A stretch of DNA of 64,000 nucleotides from Synchiropus splendidus (Eukaryota > Chordata > Actinopteri > Syngnathiformes > Callionymidae), in assembly GCF_027744825.2 (NCBI RefSeq), contig NC_071339.1, forward strand, positions 25,297,501-25,361,500, given 5' to 3'. Shown in pieces: positions 50,901 to 61,136 of the stretch; positions within the stretch are counted from its first letter, which is position 1; each line of letters begins with the position of its first letter. Under the pieces are notes generated by a model. It saw nothing but the letters and a program-made list of their open reading frames with translations, had not been told where the DNA came from and did not search any database. A program made the position numbers and the translations under genes.

Positions 50901-52555
50901 AAGTTTTGGCACAATGCAGAAAACGCGTTTTCAACCTCACATAAGGTCGATTCCGGAACGCCAAACATAAAAATGTTGAGAACTTTGGAAAAACACTTCA
51001 GACAGCTTAGATTTGATGTGCAACTACGAGAAAGACCCTTTCTGCTATAGTGGGAGGTGAAAATTTCATGTTCTGAAGCTTCCCTGCAAAGTTATGGCAC
51101 AAAGCAGAAAACGCGTTTTCAGCCTGAGATAAGGTGGGTTCCAGAACGCCAAACATAAAAATGTTGATAACTTTGGAAAAACACTTCAGACAGCTTAGAT
51201 TTGATGTGCAACTACGAGAAAGACCCTTTCTGCTATAGTGGGAGGCGAAAATTTCATGTTCTGAAGCTTCCCTGCAAAGTATGGCACAATGCATAAAACG
51301 CGTTTTCAGCCTCACATAAGGTCGATTCAGGAACGCCAAACATAAAAGTGTTGATAACTTTGGAAAAACACTTCAGACAGCTTAGATTTGATGTGAGACT
51401 ACTAGAAAGACCCTTTCTGCGAGAGTGGGAGGTGAAAATTTCATGTTCTGAAGCTTCCCTGCAAAGTTATGGCAAAATGCAGAAAACGCGTTTTCAGCCT
51501 GAGATAAGGTCGATTCCGGAAGGCCAAACATAAAAATATTGATAACTTTGGAAAAACACTTCAGACAGCTTAGATTTGATGTGCAACTACTAGTAAGACC
51601 CTTTCTACTATAGTGGGAGTTGAAAATTTCATGTTCTGAAGCTTTCCTGCAAAGTTATGGCACAATGCGTAAAACGCGTTTTCAGCCTGAGATAAGGTTG
51701 ATTCCGGAACGCCAAACATAAGAATGTTGATAACTTTGGAAAAACACTTCAGACAGCTTAGATTTGATGTGCAACTACTAGAAAGACCCTTTCTGCTATA
51801 GTGGGAGGTGAAAATTTCATGTTCTGAAGCTTCCCTGCAAAGTTATGGCACAAAGCAGAAAACGCGTTTTCAGCTTGAGATAAGGTGGGTTCCAGAACGC
51901 CAAACATAAAAATGTTGATAACTTTGGAAAAACACTTCAGACAGCTTAGATTTGATGTGAAACTACTAGAAAGACCCTATCTGCTATAGTGGGAGGCGAA
52001 TATTTCATGTTCTTAAGCTTCCCTGAAAAGCTATGGCACAATGCCGAAAACGCGTTTTCAGCCTGAGATTAGGTCGATTCCGGAACGCCAAACATAAAAA
52101 TGTTGATAACTTTGGAAAAACACTTCAGACAGCTTAGATTTGATGTGAGACTACTAGAAAGACCCTATCTGCTACAGTGGGAGGCGAAAATTTCATGTTC
52201 CGAAGCTTCCCTGCAAAATTATGGCAGAATGCGTAAATCGTGTTTTCAGCCTGAGATATGGTCGATTCCGGAACGCCAAACATAAAAGTGTTGATAACTT
52301 TTGAAAAACACTTCAGACAGCTTAGATTTGATGTGCAACTACTCGAAAGACCCTTTCTGCTATAGTGGGAGGTGAAAATTTCATGTTCTGAAGCTTCCCT
52401 GCAAAGTTATGGCACAATGCAGAAAACGCGTTTTCAGCCTGAGATAAGGTGGGTTCCAGAACGCCAAACATAAAAATGTTGATAACTTTGGAAAAACACT
52501 TCAGACACCTTAGATTTGATGTGCAACTACTAGAAAGACCCTCTCTGCTATAGTG
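44946..52555 (+). repeat. Patchwork block with 16- to 19-monomer offsets
   Basis: About 45340-46270 matches about 48720-49840. The offset is 3381 at the left and 3569 from about 45450/49020, so the right copy has one extra monomer. Shared: GAAAAACCCTTCAG, GGAACCAAAC (a 3-bp deletion), CAAAGTATGG and GCATAAAACGCG...CCTCACATAAGG. The module TTTCAGCGAGAGTGGG plus AAATATGTAAAGCGCG is at about 44936 and 47941 (3005 bp apart) and also at 39751. Confidence 0.77.
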
Positions 52556-54252
52556 GGAGGCGAATATTTCATGTTCTGAGGCTTCCCTGAAAAGTTATTG
52601 CACAATGCAGAAAACGCGTTTTCAGCCTGAGATAAGGTCAATTCCGGAACGCCAAACAAAAAAATGTTGATAACTTTGGAAAAACACTTCAGACAGCTTA
52701 GATTTGATGTGAGACTACTAGAAAGACCCTTTCTGCTATAGTGGGAGGTGAAATTTTCATGTTCTGAAGCTTCCCTGCTAAGTTATGGCACAATGCTGAA
52801 AACGCGTTTTCGGCCAGAGATAAGGTCGATTCTGGAACGCCAAACATAAAAATGTTGAGAACTTTGGAAAAACACTTCAGACAGCTAAGATTTGATGTGC
52901 AACTACTAGAAAGACGCATTCTGCTATAGTGGGAGCTTAACATTTCATGTTCTGAAGCTTCCCTGCAAAGTTATGGCACAATGCGTGAAACGCGTTTTCA
53001 GCCTGAGATGAGGTTGATTTCAGAACCCCAAACATAAAAATGTTGATAACTCAGGAAAACCTCTACAGACAGCTTAGATTTGATGTGAGACTACTAGAAA
53101 GACCCTTTCTGCTATAGTGGGATATGAAAATTTCATGTTCTGAAGATTCCCTGCAAAGTTATGGCAGAATGCGTAAATCGTGTTTTCAGCCTGAGATAAG
53201 GTCGATTCCGGAACGCCAAACATAAAAGTGTTGATAACTTTTGAAAAACACTTCAGACAGCTTAGATTTGATGTGCAACTACGAGAAAGACCCTTTCTGC
53301 TATAGTGGGAGGTGAAAATTTCATGTTCTGAAGCTTCCCTGCAAAGTTATGGCACAAAGCAGAAAACGCGTTTTCAGCCTGAGATAAGGTGGGTTCCAGA
53401 ACGCCAAACATATAAACGTTGATAACTTTGGAAAAACACTTCAGACAGCTTAGATTTGATTTGAAACTACTAGAAAGACCCTATCTGCTATAGTGGGAGG
53501 CGAATATTTCATGTTCTAAAGGTTCCCAGAAAAGTTATGGCACAATGCAGAAAACGCGTTTTCAGCCTGAGATAAGGTCAATTCCGGAACGCCAAACATA
53601 AAAATGTTGATAACTTTGGAAAAACACTTCAGACAGCTTAGATTTGATGTGAGACTACTAGAAAGACCCTTTCTGCTATAGTGGGAGGTGAAATTTTCAT
53701 GTTCTGAAGCTTCCCTGCTAAGTTATGGCACAATGCTGAAAACGCGTTTTCGGCCAGAGATAAGGTCGATTCTGGAATGCCAAACATAAAAATGTTGAGA
53801 ACTTTGGAAAAACACTTCAGACAGCTAAGATTTGATGTGCAACTACTAGAAAGACGCATTCTGCTATAGTGGGAGGTTAACATTTCATGTTCTGAAGCTT
53901 CCCTGCAAAGTTATGGCACAATGCGTGAAACGCGTTTTCAGCCTGAGATGAGGTTGATTTCAGAACCCCAAACATAAAAATGTTGATAACTCAGGAAAAC
54001 CTCTACAGACAGCTTAGATTTGATGTGAGACTACTAGAAAGACCCTTTCTGCTATAGTGGGTTATGAAAATTTCATGTTCTGAAGATTCCCTGCAAAGTT
54101 ATGGCAGAATGCGTAAATCGTGTTTTCAGCCTGAGATAACGTCGATTCCGGAACGCCAAACATAAAAGTGTTGATAACTTTTGAAAAACACTTCAGACAG
54201 CTTAGATTTGATGTGCAACTACGAGAAAGACCCTTTCTGCTATAGTGGGAGG
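52556..54252 (+). repeat. 5-monomer duplication (offset 940 bp)
   Basis: About 52590-53312 matches about 53530-54252. Shared variants: GGTCAATTCC, GATGTGAGACTAC, CCTGCTAAGTTATGG, ATGCTGAAAACG, TTTCGGCCAGAG, GAAAACCTCTACAG, GATTCCCTGCAAAG and CAGAATGCGTAAATCG. The copies differ at several bases (for example GGGAGCTTAAC versus GGGAGGTTAAC). Confidence 0.83.
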
Positions 54253-55754
54253 CGAATATTTCATGTTCTAAAGGTTCCCAGAAAAGTTATGGCACAATGC
54301 AGAAAACGCGTTTTCAGCCTGAGATAAGGTCGATTCCGGGACGCCAAACATAAAAATGTTGATAACTTTGGAAAAACACTTCAGACAGCTTAGATTTGAT
54401 GTGAGACTACTAGAAAGACCCTTTCTGCTATAGTGGGAGGCGAAAATTTCATGTTCAGAAGCTTCCCTGCATAGTTATGGCAGAATGCGTAAATCGTGTT
54501 TTCAGCCTGAGATAAGGTCGATTCCGGAACGCCAAACATAAAAGTGTTGATAACTTTTGAAAAACACTTCAGACAGCTTGGATTTGATGTGCTACTACTC
54601 GAAAGACCCTCTCTGCTATAGTGGGAGGTGAAATTTTCATGTTCTAAAGCTTCCCTGCAAAGTTATGGCACAATGCAGAAAACGCGTTTTCGGCCTGAGA
54701 TAAGGTTGATTTCAGAACCCCAAACATAAAAATGTTGATAACTCAGGAAAAACTCTACAGACAGCTTAGATTTGATGTGCAACTACTAGAAAGACCCTTT
54801 CTGCTATAGTGGGAGGTGAAAATTTCATGTTCTGAAGCTTCCCTGAAAAGTTATGGCACAATGCAGAAAACGCGTTTTCAGCCTGAGATAAGGTGGGTTC
54901 CAGAACGCCAAACATAAAAATGTTGATAACTTTGGAAAAACACTTCAGACACCTTAGATTTGATGTGCAACTACTAGAAAGACCCTCTCTGCTATAGTGG
55001 GAGGTGAAATTTTCATGTTCTAAAGCTTCCCTGCAAAGTTATGGCACAATGCAGAAAACGCGTTTTCGGCCTGAGATAAGGTCGATTCAGGAACGCCAAA
55101 CATAAAAATGTTGAGAACTTTGGAAAAACACTTCAGACAGCTAAGATTTGATGTGCAACTACTAGAAAGACGCATTCTGCTATAGTGGGAGGTTAAAATT
55201 TCATGTTCTGAAGCTTCCATGCAACGTTATGGCACAATGCGTAAAACCCGTTTTCAGCCTGAGATGAGGTTGATTTCAGAACCCCAAACATAAAAATGTT
55301 GATAACTCAGGAAAAACTCTACAGACAGCTTAGATTTAATGTGCAAGTACTAGAAAGACCCTATCTGCTACAGTGGGAGGTTAAAATTTCATGTTCTGAA
55401 GCTTCCCTGCAAAGTTATGGCACAATGCGTAAAACGCGTTTTCAGCCTGAGATGAGGTTGATTTCAGAACGCCAAACATAAAAATGTTGAGAACTTTGGA
55501 AAAACACTTCAGACAGGTTAGATTTGATGTGCAACTACTAGAAAGACCCTTTCTCCTATAGTGGGATATGAAAATTTCATGTTCTGAAGCTTCCCTGCAA
55601 AGTTATGACCGAATGCGTAAATCGTGTTTTCTGCCTGAGATAAGGTCGATTCCGGAACGCCAAACATAAAAATGTTGATAACTTTCGAAAAGCACTTCAG
55701 ACAGCTTAGATTTGATGTGCAACTACTAGAAGGACCCCTTCTGCAATAGTGGCA
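54253..55754 (+). repeat. Mixed block, GATGTGAGACTAC and TTTCGGCCTGAG subtypes
   Basis: About eight monomers closely related to the previous block, including GGGAGGCGAA, CAGAATGCGTAAATCG and AACTCAGGAAAAACTCTACAG. Two monomers near 54.67 and 55.05 kb share GAAAACGCGTTTTCGGCCTG. No exact pair longer than about two monomers was seen. Confidence 0.7.
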
Positions 55755-56882
55755 GGTTAAAATTTCATGTTCTGAAGCTTCCCTCCAAAGTTATGGCACA
55801 ATGCAGAAAACGCGTTTACAGCCTGAGATGAGGTGGGTTCCAGAACGGCAAACATAAAAATGTTGATAACTTTGGAAAAACACTTCAGACAGCTTAGATT
55901 TGATGTGCAACTACTAGAAATACCCTTTCTGCTGAAGTGGGAGGTGAAAATTTCATGTTCTGAAGCTTCCCTGCAAAGTTATGGCACAATGCAGAAAACG
56001 CGTTTTCGGCCTGAGATAAGGTCGATTCAGGAACGCCAAACATAAAAATGTTGATAACTTTCGAAAAACACTTCAGACAGCTTAGATTTGATGTGCAACT
56101 ACTAGAAATACCCTTTCTGCTCTAGTGGGACGTGAAAATTTCATGTTCTAAAGCTTCCTTGCAAAGTTATGGCACAATGCAGAAAACGCGTTTTCAGCCT
56201 GAAAAAAGGTCGATTCCGGAACGCCAAACAAAAGAATGTTGATAACTTTGGAAAAACACTTCAAACAGCTTAGATTTGATGTGCAACTACTAGAAAGACC
56301 CTTTCTGCTATAGTGGGAGGTTAAAATTTCATGTTCTGAAGCTTCCCTCCAAAGTTATGGCACAATGCAGAAAACGCGTTTACAGCCTGAGATGAGGTGG
56401 GTTCCAGAACGGCAAACATAAAAATGTTGATAACTTTGGAAAAACACTTCAGACAGCTTAGATTTGATGTGCAACTACTAGAAATACCCTTTCTGCTGAA
56501 GTGGGAGGTGAAAATTTCATGTTCTGAAGCTTCCCTGCAAAGTTATGGCACAATGCAAAAAACGCGTTTTCGGCCTGAGATAAGGTCGATTCAGGAACGC
56601 CAAACATAAAAATGTTGATAACTTTCGAAAAACACTTCAGACAGCTTAGATTTGATGTGCAACTACTAGAAATACCCTTTCTGCTCTAGTGGGACGTGAA
56701 AATTTCATGTTCTAAAGCTTCCTTGCAAAGTTATGGCACAATGCAGAAAACGCGTTTTCAGCCTGAAAAAAGGTCGATTCCGGAACGCCAAACAAAAGAA
56801 TGTTGATAACTTTGGAAAAACACTTCAAACAGCTTAGATTTGATGTGCAACTACTAGAAAGACCCTTTCTGCTATAGTGGGA
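55755..56882 (+). repeat. 3-monomer tandem duplication (564 bp x 2)
   Basis: Copy A 55755-56318 and copy B 56319-56882. Shared rare variants: CCCTCCAAAG, CGCGTTTACAGCC, CAGAACGGCAAAC, CTGCTGAAGTGGG, CTGCTCTAGTGGGACG, GCCTGAAAAAAGG and CAAACAAAAGAATG. I saw one difference, ATGCAGAAAACG (about 55991) versus ATGCAAAAAACG (about 56555). The right part of copy B is also the left edge of the larger 4510-bp duplication. Confidence 0.88.
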
Positions 56883-59800
56883 GGTTAAAATTTCATGTTC
56901 TGAAGCTTCCCTGCAAAGTTATGGCACAATGCGTAAAACGCGTTTTCAGCCTGAGATAAGGTCGATTCCGGAACGCCAAACGTAAAAATGTTGATAACTT
57001 TGGAAAAACACTTCAGACAGCTTAGATTTGATGTGCAACTACTAGAAAGACCCTTTCTGCTATAGTGGGATATGAAAATTTCATGTTCTGAAGCTTCCCT
57101 GCAAAGTTATGGCCGAATGCGTAAATCGTGTTTTCTGCCTGAGATAAGGTCGATTCCGGAACGCCAAACATAAAAATGTTGATAACTTTCGAAAAGCACT
57201 TCAGACAGCTTAGATTTGTTGTGCAACTACTAGAAAGACCCTTTCTGCTATAGTGGGAGGTGAAAATTTCATATTCTGCAGCATTCCTGCAAAGTGATGA
57301 CACCATACAGAAAACGCGTTTTCAGCCTGAGATAAGGTTGATTCCGGAACGCCTAACATAAAAATGTTGATAACTTTGGAAAAACACTTCAGACAGCTTA
57401 GATTTGATGTGCAACTACAAGACAGACCCTTTCTGCAATAGTGGGAGGTTAAAATATCATATTCTGAAGCTTCCCTGCAAAGTTATGGCACAATGCTAAA
57501 AACACGTTTTCAGACTGAGATAAGGTGGGTTCCGGAACGCCAAACATAAAAATGTTGATAACTTAGGAAAAACACTTCAGACAGCTTAGATTTGATGTGC
57601 AACTATTAGAAAGACCCTTTCTGCTTTAGTGGGAGGTCAAAATTTCATGTTCTGAAGCTTTATGCAAAGTTGTGGCACAATGCGTAAAAAGCGTTTTCAG
57701 CCTGAGATAAGGTCGACTCCGGAACGCCAAACATAAAAATGTTGATCAGTTTGGAAAAACACTTCAGACAGCTTAGCTTTAATGTGCAACTACGAGAAAG
57801 ACCCTTTCTGCTATTGTGGGATGTGAAAATTTCATGTTCTGAAGCTTCCCTGCAAAGTTATGGCACAATGCAGAAAAAACGTTTTCAGCCTGAGATAAGG
57901 TCGATTCCGGAACGCCAAACATAAAAATGTAGATAACTTTGGAAAAACACTTCAGACAGCTTAGATGTGATGTGCAATTACTCGAAAGACCGTTTCTGCT
58001 ATTGTGGGAGGTGAAAATTCGATGTTCTGAAGCTTCCCTGCAAAGTTATGGCACCATGCGTAAAACGCGTTTACAGCCTGAGATAAGATCGATTCCGGAA
58101 TGCCAAACATAAAACTGTTGATAATTTTGGAAAAACACTTCAGACAGCTTAGATTTGATGTGCAACTACTAGAAAGACCCTTTCTGCCATTGTGGGAGGT
58201 GAAAAATTCATGTTCTGAAGCTTCCTTGCAAAGTTATGGCACCATGCGTAAAACGCGTTTACAGCCTGAGATAAGGTCGATTCCGGAACGCCAAACATAA
58301 AAGTGTTGATAACTTTGAAAAGACATTTCAGACAGCTTAGATTTTATCTGCAACTACTAGAAAGACCCTTTCTGCTATAGTGGGAGGTGAAAATTTCATG
58401 TTCTGAAGCTTTATGCAAAGTTATGGCACAATGCGTAAAACGCGTTTTCAGCCTGAGATAAGGTCGATTCCAGAACGCCAAACATTAAAATGTGGATAAC
58501 TTTGGAAAAACACTTCAGACTGCTTAGATTTGATGTGCAACTACTAGAAAGACCCTTTCTGATATAGTGGGTGGTGAAAATTCGATGTTCTGAAGCTTCC
58601 CTCCAAAGTTATGGCATAATGCGTAAAACGCGTTTTCAGTCTGAGATAAGGTTGATTCCGGAACGCCAAACATAAAAATGTTGATAACTTTGGAAAAACA
58701 CTTCAGACAGCTTAGCTTTGATGTGCAACTACTAGAAAGACCCTTTCTGCTATAGTGGAAGTTTAAAATGTCATGTTCTGAAGCTTCCCTGCAAAGTTAT
58801 GGCACCATGCGTAAAACGCGTTTTCAGCCTGAGATAAGGTCGATTCCCGAACGCCAAACATAAAAGTGTTGATAACTTTGAAAAGACACTTCAGACAGCT
58901 TAGATTTGATGTGCAACTCCTAGAAAGACCCTTTCTGCTATAGCGCAAGTTTAAAATTTCATGTTCTGAAGCTTCCCTGCAAAGTTATGGCACAATGCAG
59001 AAAACACGTCTTCAGCCTGAGATAAGATAGATTCTGGTACGCCAAACATAAAAATTTTGATAACTTTGGAAAAACACTTCAGACAGCTTCGATTTGATGT
59101 GCAACTACGAGAAAGACCGTTTCTGCTATAGTGGGAGGTGAAAATTCGATGTTCTGAAGGTTCCCTGCAAAGTTATGGCACCATGCGTAAAACGCGATTT
59201 CAGCCTGAGATAAGGTCGATTCCGGAACGCCAAACATAAACATGTTCATAATTCTGGCAAAACACTTCAGACAGCTAGGATTTGATGTGCAACTACTAGA
59301 AAGACCATTTCTGCCATTGTGGGAGGTGAAAATTCGATGTTCTGAAGTCTCCCTGCAAAGTTATGGCACAATGCAGAAAACGCGTTTTCAGGCTGAGATA
59401 AGGTGGGTTCCGGAACGCCAAACGTAAAAATGTTGTTAACTTTCGAAAAACACTTCAGACAGCTTAGATTTGATGTGCAACTACTAGAAAGACCCTTTCT
59501 GCTATAGTGGGAGGTCAAAATTTCATGTTCTGAAGCTTCCCTGCAAAGTTATGGCACAATGCAGAAAACACGTTTTCAGCTTGAGATAAGGTCGAATCCG
59601 GAACGCCAAACATAAAAATGTTGATAACTTTGGAAAAACACATCAGACAGCTTAGATTTGATGTACAACTACTAGAAAGACCCTTTCTGCTATAGTGGGA
59701 GGTGAACATTTCATGTTCTGAAGCTTCCCATTAAAGTTATGGCACAATGCAGAAAACGCATTTTCAGCTTGAGATAAGGTGGGTTCCGGAACGCCAAACG

Positions 59801-61136
59801 TAAAAATGTTGATAACTTTGGAAAAACATATCAGACAGCTAAGATTTGATGCGCAACTACTAGAAAGACCGTTTCTGCTATAGTGGGAGGTCAAAATTTC
59901 ATGTTCTGAAGCTTCCCTGGAAAGTTATGGGACAATGCAGAAAACGATTTTTCATTCTGAGATAAGGTCGATTCCGGAACGCCAAACATAAAAATGTTGA
60001 TAACTTTCGAAAAAAACTTCAGACAGCTTAGATTTGATGTGCAACTACTAGAAAGACCCTTTCTGCCATAGTGGGAGGTTAAAATTTCATGTTCTGAAGC
60101 TTCCCTGCAACGTTATGGCACAATGCAGAAAACGCGTTTTCAGCCTGAGATAAGGTGGGTTCCAGAACGCCAAACATAAAAATGTTGATAACTTTGGAAA
60201 AACACTTCAGACAGCTTAGATTTGATGTGCAACTACTAGAAAGACCCTTTCTGCTACACTGGGAGGTGAAAATTTCATGTACGGAAGCTTCCATGCAAAG
60301 TTATGGCACAATGCTGACAACGCGTTTTCAGCCAGAGAGAAGGTCGATTCAGGAACACCAAACATAAAAATGTTGAAAACTTTCGAAAAACACTTCAGAG
60401 AGCTTAGATTTGATGTGCAACTACGAGAAAGACCGTTTCTGCTATAGTGGGAGGTGAAAATGTCATGTTCTGAAGCTTCGGTGCAAAGTTATGGCAAAAT
60501 ATGTAAAGCGCGTTTTCAGGCTGAGATAAGGACGATTCCGAAACGCCAAACATAAAAATGTTGATAATTTTGGAAAAACAATTTCGACAGTTTAGATTTG
60601 ATGTGCAACTACTAGAAAGACCCTTTCTGCTATAGTGGAAGGTTAAAATTTCATGTTCTGAAGCTTTCCAGTAAAGTTATGGCACAATGCGTAATACGCG
60701 TTTTCAGCCTGAGATGAGGTTGATTTCAGAACGCCAAACATAAAAATGTTGAGAACTTTCGAAAAACACTTCAGACAGCTTAGATTTGATGTGCAACTAC
60801 TAGAAAGACCCATTCTGCTATAGTGGGAAGTTAAAATTTCATGTTCGAAAGCTTACATGCAAAGTAATGGCACAATGCAGACAACGCGTTTTCAGCCTGA
60901 GATAAGGTCGATTCTGGAACGCCAAACATAAAAATGTTGATAACTTTCGAAAAACACCTCAGACAGCTTAGATTTGATGTGCAAATACTAGAAAGACTCT
61001 TTCTGCTATAGTGGGACGTGAAAATTTCATGTTCTAAAGCTTCCCTGCAAAGTTATGGGACAATGCAGAAAACGATTTTTCATCCTGAGATAAGGTCGAT
61101 TCCGGAATGCCAAACAAAAAAATGTTGATAACTTTG
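56627..61136 (+). repeat. 24-monomer block, left copy of a 4510-bp duplication
   Basis: The block begins where sequence after AACTTT becomes identical to that at 61137. Characteristic states: TGGCCGAATGCGTAAATCG, GTGATGACACCATACAG, CAAGACAGACCC, GAAGCTTTATGCAAAG, GGTGAAAATTCGATG, ATGCGTAAAACGCGTTTACAG and TAGCGCAAG. From about 59.5 to 61.1 kb the block holds subtypes seen at 1-8 kb, such as GAAAACACGTTTTCAGC with TCGAATCC, and TTCAGGAACACC. Confidence 0.88.
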
